Of a DNA stretch of 64,000 nucleotides, positions 34,041 through 43,566 are shown one piece after another; position 1 is the stretch's first letter; each line of letters opens with the position of its first letter. The notes under the pieces are model-generated. The model was not told the origin of the DNA, did no database searches, and saw nothing but the letters and a program-made list of their open reading frames with translations. This DNA is from Symsagittifera roscoffensis (lineage: Eukaryota > Xenacoelomorpha > Acoela > Convolutidae). A program made the position numbers and the translations under genes. The stretch covers positions 40,878,379 through 40,942,378 of the forward strand of contig NC_087067.1 in the NCBI RefSeq assembly GCF_963678635.1, written 5' to 3'.

Positions 34041-35090
34041 CCGAAATGTTTCTTTTGGTTATTGCGTTTCTTTAGGTATATTTTGGTAATTGTTATTTGT
34101 GCCTGAACATTCTGAGGGTTTTTCTTCTTTCATTTCTTCTACTATTTTTTCTATTTTCTTTTTACTGCTTATAGGTCTTGTATAATAATTTAAGAGGAAG
34201 TGATCATGATTTTGATAGATATGGCAATGTATTGGTTGTTCGTATATGATAGGTTTGTAGTCATTTTCAACAAGTATCATGTTTTTGAAATTGCATTGTC
34301 TGTGTCACTTTCACTGTCTATGGATTCGCAATTTATGTGATTTAATTGCAATTCTGTGCTTTCGGTATTATCAAAATCAGGGCGTCTGGTTGAGTTTCTT
34401 CAGTTGTTTGTACTTGATTGATTTACTTTTGATGTTTAGGTGTACTACTTCTATAATTTTGTTGTGAATTTTGATAACGTGTGTTATTCCTATGTGGTGA
34501 TTGAGAGTAGTTTTTTTGTCTGTTGTTATAACTTGAATTTCTGTTCTGTGAATTGTCGCGTGCTCTACTTTGATAGTTATTATATTTTGATCTATGATTG
34601 TTTGATCTGTTGTTAGAATAATCGCGTGATCTATTATTTTGATATTTATGATTTCGATCATTTGAATAGTTTCTAATCCTCTCGTTGGAATAATGTCTGT
34701 TTCTAATATATCAAGAGATTCTAGATCGATCATTTGAATAAAATTTATTTCTAGAATTTGAATGGGAATTGGTATGAAACGAAAATTCAGGTCGGTTTGA
34801 ATTGAGCTTGAATAGTTATTTCGTTACTGATTATTTGGACTGTTTGATCGACTATATCTGTTTTGTGAGAAATTTCGTGAATATCTTTGGTCTGGTGATC
34901 GTCCTCGATAATTCGGATTAGAAGGTGATTGTCGTTTAGAGTAATTTGAGTTATTTGGAAGTGGTTTTCCTGAACTATTAATACTATGAAAATTTTTGTT
35001 GGGTAAATTTTGATCTTTTTCATAAACTGATGAAATGATTTTATTGGTTCTCTTTAATTTTGTGGTTTGTTTTGATTGTCTTGTTGTTTT
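34041..35090 (-). pseudogene. Arg/Ser/Asn/Gln-rich region between gag knuckle and protease
   Basis: The minus strand has overlapping short ORFs (34059-34280, 34377-34733, 34787-35023, 34824-35141). In one frame it reads as repeated R-x-S/N, Y and Q residues (for example NRYSRSNSPNN). Repeated TGATC/TTTGAAT words across 34.5-34.9 kb show tandem degeneration of a short unit. Likely a basic, disordered RNA-binding tail of gag. Confidence 0.5.
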
Positions 35091-35095
35091 TGTCT

Positions 35096-35137
35096 GCATT
35101 TGGTAATGCTGTGTCCGTATCTTTGGCAATAATTGCA
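35096..35137 (-). CDS. gag CCHC zinc knuckle
   Basis: On the minus strand these 14 codons read CNYCQRYGHSITKC, exactly C-x2-C-x4-H-x4-C, the nucleocapsid knuckle that binds element RNA. The local frame is not in the longer listed ORFs because stops lie nearby. Confidence 0.8.
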
Positions 35138-35414
35138 TCATTTTTTGAATGATGGCTTACCTTTAAAATTTGGGTTTTTCTCGTAGATGTTTAAGTTTTT
35201 ACTGATTTTTTCAGATAATTCTGTATCGGAGTCATGAATATGATTTATTTGTGAAGTAGTGGTTTGGATGTTGTTGACATATTGTAGCTGTTTCAGTTTT
35301 TTCTAATTTCATAGTGATTTCTGCTTATTCTAGTTTATCTACTAGTTTCCAGAGGTCTAAATCTGGTTCTCGGATTGAGGAAGGATGTGATGCTCTCTTT
35401 TTCATTGCTCTTTT
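35138..35414 (-). pseudogene. gag capsid-to-knuckle linker
   Basis: No open frame longer than a few dozen codons; part of the broken gag gene. Confidence 0.4.
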
Positions 35415-35675
35415 TCAAAATTGAGGTGTTAGAGTCATCAGTGAGATTTCTGTCATCTTTGTGTTTTTATAATCATGAGTTTTGAGTGAATATGCTTTTC
35501 GGACTAATGTTTCAATTCTTACTCCAAGTTCCTTAATTGTTTCATTTGGTGGTATAGGAATTTCATTGCATAAAACTCTTTGATGTCGTTTATTTCTTTC
35601 AGAATCAAACAATTTTGAGAATTCTTGCGTGAATCTTTTCCACTCTGGTTTTCTATCGGGTAAACTGAAAACCAA
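35415..35675 (-). pseudogene. gag capsid-like segment
   Basis: An 86-aa frame with WKRFTQEFSKLFD, HQRVL and PPNETIKELGVRIETLVRKAY, the pattern of the retrotransposon gag capsid domain (aromatic/acidic helix, then a long helix with regularly spaced Leu/Ile). It lies upstream of the zinc knuckle in the same orientation. A fragment only; its N-terminal neighbours are in other frames. Confidence 0.65.
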
Positions 35676-35854
35676 TTTTGGGCTGCGCCGTCAAGTGTGG
35701 TTTGGGTTAAGGCTGTGCGTCTATGTATCCAATTTTGATGAAGCGGCGTATTTACTGGTTCAGGTCGTATATTTAAAATTTATTTGCTGTGACTGCATTT
35801 AGATAATCTTCTACAGAGTAATCAGGATCTGTGCCTGTAAATACCATTAGTGGC

Positions 35855-37578
35855 TTATTCGATGATATTGATGATCCACCCAGTAGGTAAGGATTCATCG
35901 TCATTTGTAGTGATTCTGCGGCATTTGTTATTTGAAAAAATTTGTAAGTTGGCTTTTTGTTGTTTCATGTTGTTGTAAATAATATGGCAATGGGATTTCG
36001 TTATGCAATTGAGTTGGTTGGTAAGACTGTGTATTGACTGGGTTTTGTGGTTGAAAATTTTTTTTGTATGATGTTGGATTATTTCTAGATTGTCGTATTT
36101 GTTCATCTCGTGTGTATGGTTCAAAAATATCTGGTTGATCAATACTGTAAGAACGAGGTCTTTGGCTTAACTAAAATTGTTGATGATTTTGATTATAATA
36201 TTTCTCATCATCTGATGGAAAATAATTAGCTGTATAATAAGGAGGTTGATTTCTACTATGGTAGCTAATTGTATTATTTTTATTTTGCTGGAAAAATGGG
36301 TAATTTTCACTTTGATCTTGTGAAGATCGTAGTTGATCATTAAAAATTACTGAGTTTGAAGTTGGTTGTGGTATATTTTGACATTGTGAGTATGAGTAGT
36401 GCTGAGTGTTCATATTAAAAGGTTTTGTTGTTTTTGATCTATTTACATAATTATAATTATGTTCTGCGAAATTATTTCTATGTGATGTTTTTTGTTTATA
36501 TGATGGCTTTGTTACTGGTCGAAACGTTTGGTAATCTATTTATTAGTATTTTTGAGCAAGAGAGGATTTTACGTTGGATTGTATAATTGTTTGTTGTAAC
36601 GTTGGGTTTTTTGGTTTTCGAGTTGTAAAATTGGGTTGAATAGGTGAAATGCTTTGTTGTGCTTCTGTTGTTGTTATTGTTTCAAATATTTCTTCATTTA
36701 CGAAATGTTATGGGGTTTGTACATCTTGTTGTATAAGGTTTCTTGTTCCGTTTAAGTTGTCTTGATCTATGAAAGTAGAGTTTAGACTATGATTTCCTGC
36801 TCCTTTGGGAAAGAACGAATTATAGTTTAAAGGTGTTGCGTCAGTTGTAATCGGTTTTCTTCAACATAATCTTTGTGAATAGAGATTGTGCTTATTGCTT
36901 GGCTTGATATATTTGTTGGTATATCAATATACGATTCATGGGACCATTCAGGGCCCCAAACATAATCTGTTTGTTCTGCTAATATGGTTTCGTGATCTGT
37001 ATTTTGTGGTCTAAAATTTTTTCCTGCTAGTGCGATAAGATCAATATTATGAACAAAATAATCGATTATGAACCATGCCAAAATTTTTTGTAATTTGCGT
37101 TTAACGTGTTGTATTATTTAGTTACTAGTTAGGTTTTCACTGATTGTATTTAAAATTTTGAAAATGAATGTATTTCTTGGCGTACGGTTGTATGTCGCAA
37201 TTTTTGAGTTGGTGAATCGCCTTGAGGTTCTTTCAATTCTAATATAGATAAATAGTTATAGATAAGTGAAAATACATCGTTTGTGAATATTGAATTTGCT
37301 CTTTGTGAATTTTGATGTTGTATATTTTTTATGTATTCTGTAATAACTTTTGAAAATTCAGTATCTACGTCATCAGTTTGAATGAGATATTTGTCATCAA
37401 ATGAGTTTGGTGAACTGATTTCTGTTGTGTAGATTCCATATTGTGATGTGAGACTACACATGCCTTTGAGATAGTGGTCAAGAATTTGTCCTTTTATTTT
37501 TACATCGGGAAATTTTTTCGTGCATGGACTATCTCTTTTTTCGAATAAATTTATGATTATATATTGGCAAAACTGCAC
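35855..37578 (-). pseudogene. N-terminal gag region, Gln/Asn/Tyr-rich
   Basis: Minus-strand ORFs 37150-37578 (142 aa), 36827-37081, 36171-36413 and 35855-36142 form a broken reading path. The first has no recognised motif and mixed composition. 36171-36413 is a low-complexity Gln/Asn/Ser/Tyr stretch resembling a prion-like or condensate-forming sequence. It may be the N-terminal domain of gag, or a separate leader ORF. Confidence 0.45.
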
Positions 37579-39020
37579 CTGTCCTCGAGCTTCAGCTTGT
37601 GGATGTATTCAAAATGGGAGTGTTGAATCTTCTAGGTTTTCTTCATTTCGAATCATTTTTGTGTTGTATCACTGTTAGCGTGTAATTTTCAATGTGTCTT
37701 ATTGGTTGATTCCAATGGTACAGACGTATTGGTTTGTTTATAAATGACTTTTATTTTCTACGTTTTCCTTTTATTGATGCTGGTGACATGTTTTCTGAGT
37801 CAGAAAAGTATATTTGATGGTCATTTTGATGGTTTTTGTTTAATGAATCTTTTAAATTGTGGAGTTCTTGTATTGCGCTTGTTTCTGATTTTGAGACTGC
37901 GTTTCTTCCTTTTGAAAATAGTTTCCTTATAAATTGTTTTTGTTTGTTAATAACTTTCTTTCATAGTGTTTGTCTTTTTGTTCTTATGTTTCCTACTGTT
38001 TGTCTGTGTGGTGTGATTACGGGGTCGTATCTTTCGTCGTTAGTTATACAGTTTTGTAATATAAGTGCTTGTTTGTTTACTAAATTAACTCATGACTTAA
38101 GGTTTAGGATGATGGATGCAATATTGGGATTAGCGATTTCTAGTGTCTTGAACTGTTAGTTCTTACGATATTTTTTGGGCTTAGCTTAACTTAGAGCGTA
38201 TTTGTCGGGTTTGAGAGAAAAGCATATATCGATTCGTGAGAATGATTTTTACTTTATCGTGAAAATTTCTAAGTTAAGATAGACTTACCTAATCTTACAT
38301 AGAGGTTGTGATTTGTGATCTAGGGTTGGAGAATAGTAAATCGATCCTCGAGGCTCAGGTATAATTAGAACGCAAGTAGTTCGTTAGATACTATTTTATC
38401 TAAGTTTAAATGTTTTAGCTTGGGTCATTTAAGAGGAATGGGATCAAGTGAAGGATGAGTAACCTAAATTCTTCACTGTTTATCCTAATTAGAATGGTTA
38501 GCTTTTTGAAAAATTTCTGTTAATTCTGGGTCTTAAATAAAGGTTGGGTAGTGAACCGACGTTTGAGGTCGTTAGACACTAATTATTATGGGAGGGGCAG
38601 AACAAAATTGTTCTATATGATCCAAGTATAAGCCTTGATGATCAGAAATTTAGGTTTACTTTAATTTAATTTGAAGATCCAAGGTAAGCCTTGATGATCT
38701 GCTATTTGAAATGAAATTAATTTAAGTGAAAACAAGGATAAGCCTTCATAGTTTTTCGATAAAAATTTAATTTAAAAAGGTTAAGTTTTTAGTTTTGATG
38801 CTTGTTAGTTTTTGAGATTTGCTGTTATGTTTTAGGTGACAAAGCTGGGATGAACTAATTTTTGTACTTTTATATACAATAAATATATTTTTTTCAAGAT
38901 GTTTTTTTATTTACTGCAGATTTTTCAAGAAGAACGACTAGTGTTGTTTTTATCGGTCGTTATTGTATAATTATTAGGTTTAGCGCCATGAAAATTCTTT
39001 GAAGATGTTTCTTCAAAATT
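37579..39020 (-). other. Long leader of the element
   Basis: 1.4 kb between the first gag ORF and the small 5' ORF. On the minus strand no frame stays open; plus-strand ORFs at 37744-37932 and 37836-38159 are hydrophobic shadows of A/T-rich DNA. A 'aagccttgatgatc' word recurs at about 38,631, 38,687 and 38,740. It may contain untranslated leader or packaging signals. Confidence 0.4.
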
Positions 39021-39227
39021 TTATATTAGTAAGTGAAAATTTAAATTTACTGCTGGAAGTAATCTATTTATAAAAGTTTGATCTGGTTTTTGTTGTACAA
39101 TCATGAAATCGATTTGTAGATTTCTTTCTAGTCGTACGTCGTCTCTTGTCCGAGGTCTTCTTTCAATACCGCGTAGTTCTTGTATTGTTCGGAAAATTGG
39201 CTCCGATCTATTTAATCGTAGAGACAT
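39021..39227 (-). CDS. Small ORF after the 5' LTR
   Basis: 68 aa, Arg-rich at the start (RTIQELRGIERRPRTRDD), first ORF on the element transcript about 130 nt inside the 5' LTR. No family recognised. It could be an isolated piece of the gag N-terminus or a leader ORF. Confidence 0.35.
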   Translation of the reverse strand: MSLRLNRSEPIFRTIQELRGIERRPRTRDDVRLERNLQIDFMIVQQKPDQTFINRLLPAVNLNFHLLI

Positions 39228-39336
39228 TTCTACTAAATTTTTGTCAAATAACGTTTTTTCAAATTTTGTTTTTGTCTAATTCTAATCTATTGTTCTGGTT
39301 AATGTTTCTAATCTAAGTTGGTTAAGGTCTTGTTCG

Positions 39337-39354
39337 AGACTTTTGGTCGCACCA
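39337..39354 (-). promoter_or_regulatory. Primer-binding site of the large element
   Basis: Two nt inside the 5' LTR the minus strand reads TGGTGCGACCAAAAGTCT. It starts with TGG, the complement of tRNA CCA, as expected for a tRNA primer site. The tRNA was not identified. Confidence 0.65.
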
Positions 39355-39356
39355 GA

Positions 39357-39717
39357 TGAGTTTATATGTCATTTGGTAAACTCATAGAGTAATTTCAGAT
39401 AAGATACACCGCCTGCTAGTCACGCTATCTTATTTTCGGCCGGACAGATTCGTGCAGCTTCTTAGTCTAATACCAATCTTAATCTTACTCTCATATCTCC
39501 TAGTATCAATAGATCTAGTGTACACCGGTTTATGCGAGTTAGTTTCCAGAATGAGAACAACTGTATTCTAAGTTTAATTCAAATTGCTCTGGTGCTGAAA
39601 CTACAAATAAGTGGGTCGTTTGTTTGATGGAGTTTGATTGGTAATTATTCAATATTTTATAGAGATAAAATATCAGAATAATATCCAAAAATAAATTCTA
39701 GTTTAGATCTGGTTCAA
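39357..39717 (-). repeat. 5' LTR of the large element
   Basis: 361 bp, matching 5867-6246. On the minus strand it begins TTGAACCAGATC (second base changed from TG) and ends ATATAAACTCA. GCAC target duplication at 39718-39721. Confidence 0.88.
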
Positions 39718-39916
39718 GCACTAAAAAACGGTAAAAACTGAAGTATAACACGTGAAAGAATAGCAGGTTTTTTCTCGTGTTTTTTTGCAATTTTGACGGG
39801 AGCTTTCTGTGCTAATTAGACAGTAAACAACTATTATTAGTTCTTTTGCATAAGTGTACTTTCATGAGTACTGTTATCAAAAACTTTCAAAGCGTCTCCA
39901 AAGGTCCGCGACTTGT

Positions 39917-40360
39917 TTCCAGACTTTCGCGAAAAATTTCTGTCATGTCCAGATTTTTGCGAGTGAAAAATTCTGCAGCGGCTTTCGGGGTCAAAGAGTA
40001 GACTTAAGAGACCCTGCAAAGGGCGAGACCGGTGCGACCCGAAATGAAGCGGTGCGACCGGCGCAAACAAACTTTAAACTTTTAGACTTTCGGCCAATTT
40101 TAGACTTTCGCGACCAATATTGAGATTCTTTTCGGTCGTGAATTTCGCAAGAAAGGTGGAGACAGCGCGGCCGGTGCGACTCGACAGGCAACGGCGCGAC
40201 AAATTTTGATCATTGCCCGACTATCGTCACTTACCAAAAAGATCCGTCGCGATTATCGCGAAAGTGGCGCTGTGGATCGCGAGAGTCAGGACATACAAAA
40301 CTTCGTCGCAAAATCTGGACACAAAATTGCGAAAATCTGGAAAATGTTTGTATGTACTTT
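39917..40360. mobile_element. CG-rich fold-back element
   Basis: The left arm at about 39,917-39,965 (TTTCCAGACTTTCGCG ... TGTCCAGATTTTTGCGA) is answered by its imperfect reverse complement at about 40,305-40,355 (TCGCAAAATCTGGACAC ... GCGAAAATCTGGAAAA). The interior is unusually rich in CGCGA and GGTGCGACC words. No ORF. Probably a non-autonomous DNA transposon; target duplication not found. Confidence 0.5.
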
Positions 40361-41607
40361 CGCAACTGCAACTTAATGCCATTTCGCAACAACAACTTTA
40401 GGATCTGACAAAACTGTGGCCTCGACCTGGGTTTTAGATATTTGTTTCCCTTAGTGTTTGTATCAGTTTCGTTTTTCCTGTTTAACTGTATCGCATTATT
40501 GTTTTTCACCAAATCATCCATTTCAAATCATCCACTTGCTTATTTATTTTGACTAAAAACTATAAGACTAGCTGCATACATAAAGAAGGCTTCAAAAAAT
40601 CTGCCCCTTTTTTGACCAATTTTATCAACAGGAGCATCAATTTGCTACGTTATACAGCACGCGAACTGTTCGCTGAAAAGATAATTTGCCCCTACTTATT
40701 CCCCCATTGTTGGAAGGGAAAAAGGAACCATTCTATCAAAGAGACGCGTGTGCGTAAATATGGTTGGCTTGCTACCATTCAAAATACAGGTAAATGGTAG
40801 CAGAAATATTGAGCTACGAAAAAACGACCAACAAATCGACATATATAAAAGACTACTTCAGTAATAAATGCTTATAGTATTGTTCAACTCGCTTAGACTA
40901 TCCATTAAAATTGAAAATAACTGTGCTTGAATTCAATGTACTTCAGTTTGATACCCTAAGTCACTTTGAAAAATTAATAACACTTGGCCAGCATGAAAAT
41001 TATTCGTAAATTATGGACATCTGTAAATATTCACCGTTTTTAATCTTCTGTTTGAGAAACATCGACAAAAAAAATTTATTTGTCTAATATTGAAGTTTGC
41101 CTGATTAACAGCCTTTAGATATAGCTAGAGCTAGGCTATTTGGTAATAAACACAAAATAAAACACCGTTTTCATATTGCACCATTATTTCGCCATATTTT
41201 CTTGATTTATCTGTTATTGTTAATCTTGCAGTTCTAGTCAAAACGAAATTAGAGAAAACACGAGATTGTATCAGCACTGAGTTATTACCACCATGTGATT
41301 TATCTCCTGATTTCGAAATTGAATTCAACCATTTCCCCTGATTTTCTACGAATTCAATTATTACTTAGAGTGTTACAGAAATTACTAAGCAAATTGGAAA
41401 AGCTCTTTTAGTGACAGAAAACGCCGTGATATCTTAGCTACAACAAATAGTCAGAATTGAAAAAAAAGCTGTTTCTTTTTTGTAGCTGCGAGTTTAGAGA
41501 AACTCTTTGATTGTCGCAGCTAAAACGCCGAATACTGATTTGTTATCTTTATTATTGTCAATTATTTTTTTATTTAAAAAATGCGACGGTGCTTCTAAAA
41601 ACTTGCA
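40361..41607. other. Upstream region of aquaporin 1
   Basis: AT-rich with no ORF resembling a gene. It must include the aquaporin 1 promoter and 5' UTR, but no clear TATA box with initiator was recognised near 41,608. Confidence 0.45.
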
Positions 41608-43531
41608 ATGACTCTGTACAGGAAAGACGTTATAACCGAAAACTCCGAGCATCATTGCTCATTTTCAGTTAAAAAATTATCACTTTGGAAAGCAGTTGCT
41701 TGTGAGTTTTTCGGTTCCTTCATGTTAGTTTTCATAGGCAGTTTGCCCCTTCTTTGTGACAACAACTGGATCGTTTCTGGAGTGTGTTTCGCCGGAGTTT
41801 TGGTCACGCTGATTCATATTATTGGGCCTACTTCGGGGTGTAATGTTAGCCCGGCTGTCACTTTGGCTTTTGTGGCTGTGAGGCGATTGCACCCTATAAA
41901 AGGATGTCTCTACTTCATTGCACAAATGTTGGGTGAGTTTCTGTTATGTGAAGCAATCTTTGCTCTCTTCATCAAATCTTTAAAAGTCTTGAGAAGGTCT
42001 TTGAAAAAAATCTAGGAAAAATTTACAAGACCGTGACAAGAACCATGAAGGTTGCTAAAAAAATTGTTAAAAATCTTGACACAAAAACAAATATCTTACA
42101 GATATAATATTCCAAAGTATGAAGATTTTAAGACTTTTGGTATGAGATTCACTTTATCTCCAAGGCCCCACAGCCTTGATATTGAACACTGATGACCTTA
42201 CTAAACCAATGCAAATAAGACAAGACGGTTGCTCGAACTTGGCACCGAAGACAATGATTTTAGGCGCTATTGCTGGAGCCGGTTACCTCTATTTGGCAGC
42301 CCCTTCGGACTGGACGAAGAAGTATCAGCTGGGTTTGACCTCGTTTGACCCCGAGGAGGTCAACTGGGTTCAAGCTGTGCAGATTGAGTCAGCTGCTACT
42401 CTGCTGCTTGTGTTGTTGATGCTCGTCATTTCAGATCCAGATGAAAACAGAGAATTTGAGGTATTCATTTGTAAGATCAAGTTAACATCCTCCACTCCCC
42501 CCCCCCCACCGAGTTAGAGCAAGTTAAGAGTTAAGATCCTCCACCCCAGCGTTCAATATAAATTAAATTTGCTAGCGCTGCGAGTAAAAAGCTCAATTCT
42601 GATTGGCTGAAAATTCCCACTTAGAACCAAGTTCTAAGCTAACATCCTCCCCCCTAAACGTGTTTGGGGGGAGGATGTTAGCTTGGTCCTATTTGGGATT
42701 TCTTCAGCTATTTCCTCATGCGGCTTGCTAAAAAGTCCGTATATGCTAAATATTTCTTTAATTCTTTTACTTACACTTTATTTGTTTCTTTCATAGGGGG
42801 GTTATTCAATATAAAATTCGTTCGATTTATCTAAGTTTTATTACAATTAGTCGCCTTTTAATGTACGACACAGTAGATTTCTCAGGGATTCGACCCCCTC
42901 AACAACCAAAGAATCCCAATTTCTTTTTATTTTAATGACATCCATTTTCGGCCGACCAAACCTTAAATTTTTCTAAAGGCGCATCCGGTGCCAATGTAAA
43001 CTAAATTTGAAGGAAGAGCGCACCAAAAAAAATGTTTGGCCAAAATTAGCAAAAAGCGCCTAAAAATGGTATGTTTGATTTGTTTTTTTATTTTTGAAAA
43101 AAAAAGCTCCCAGCAGGAAAGAGTAAACTTTTTCATCTTAATTTTGTGGCGGTCAAGGTTTTTCGTGCACTTATTTTTTTTTGTTCCAGCCGATACTTTG
43201 TTAACCGGCTTTTTTTCAGGGATTCCCCGCTTTGTCTAGTGGCTTAGCATTGATATCTTGTTTCTATGCTGCTTACCCCTACACGGGAGCAAGTCTCAAC
43301 CCCGCCCGCTCTTTTGGACCCGCCCTTCTGACTCTCAATTTCAAGCAACAATGGGTCTACTGGATCGGCCCTTTAACAGGATCTCTTCTGGGGGTTGTCA
43401 TCTATAAAATGCTTCTGGTCAAAGGAGTTCCCCGGTGCAGTTCAAAAGAGAGAAGTGTTAGCCTAGGAGGCGAATCAGAGGATCCCAACGTCGAGGAGCA
43501 GCAACCGAGGAGGATCCGTCCCGAAGCTTAA
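41608..43531 (+). CDS. Aquaporin 1, three exons
   Basis: A six-helix membrane channel for water or small solutes. Exons by splice sites and phase: 41608-41932 (donor GTGAGT, phase 1), 42264-42460 (acceptor TTTTAG, donor GTATTC, phase 0), 43220-43531 (acceptor TTTTTTTCAG), giving 277 aa, a normal family length. Helix 1 has ACEFFGSFMLVFIG. The first pore loop reads SGCNVSPAVT (residues 81-83 SPA, not NPA; codon AGC at 41848). The second loop is intact, NPARSFGPA (201-204), followed by WVYWIGPLTGSLLG of helix 6. Start is the ATG before a short polar N-terminus. Tail to tail with a paralogue at 46.7-61.4 kb, with which it shares both intron positions. N to S in the first motif is an unusual change that may alter pore selectivity or gating. 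Confidence 0.9.
42481..42683. mobile_element. Small inverted-repeat element in aquaporin 1 intron 2
   Basis: Begins with TTAACATCCTCCACTCCCCC (42481 on) and ends with the reverse complement GGGGGGAGGATGTTAGC (42666-42683); another direct TAACATCCTCC copy is at 42639. The last 47 bp (42637-42683) form a hairpin with 18-bp perfect arms AGCTAACATCCTCCCCCC / GGGGGGAGGATGTTAGCT and a TAAACGTGTTT loop that itself can pair. Likely a MITE; it would sit in the pre-mRNA as a stable stem-loop. Confidence 0.6.
42881..43060. mobile_element. Diverged copy of the hAT-like MITE in aquaporin 1 intron 2
   Basis: CTCAGGGATTCGACCCCCTC, 'aaccaaagaatccc', 'atgacatccattttc.g.cgaccaaacc' and 'taaaggcgc' follow in the same order as in the element at 48942-49452. 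It lacks the left arm of the long hairpin. An older copy of the same family. Confidence 0.65.
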
Positions 43532-43560
43532 GAAACTGATTAACCTTTTCGAATTGTATA

Positions 43561-43566
43561 ATTAAA
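43561..43566 (+). terminator. Candidate poly(A) signal of aquaporin 1
   Basis: ATTAAA, the common variant of AATAAA, 30 nt after the stop codon. No experimental support; other A/T-rich hexamers nearby could serve. Confidence 0.35.

Larger units (their letters stand above)
5863..39721 (-). mobile_element. Giant Ty3/gypsy-type LTR retrotransposon insertion, rearranged inside
   Basis: Two related LTRs (5867-6246 and 39357-39717) face the same way and are flanked by the same 4-bp duplication GCAC (5863-5866; 39718-39721). On the minus strand the LTRs run TG...CA; the 5' copy has one change at its second base. A primer-binding site lies 2 nt inside the 5' LTR. Domains in order on the minus strand are gag, CCHC knuckle, DSGA protease, RT/RNase H with YLDD, HHCC plus integrase core, an envelope-like region and an unidentified 3' ORF. 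This is Ty3/gypsy order. The 33.9-kb span is several times the usual 5-10 kb. The excess comes from a second copy of the RT-end-to-3' region, tandem copies of parts of it, and a LINE. Frames are broken throughout. Confidence 0.85.

Noticed and set aside
41725..41925. Minus-strand ORF inside aquaporin 1 exon 1
   Set aside because: Antisense of a clear aquaporin exon.
41933..42015. Extension of aquaporin 1 exon 1 to the stop at 42,015
   Set aside because: The sequence after GTGAGT turns Lys-rich and leaves the family; the intron solution restores the family sequence exactly.
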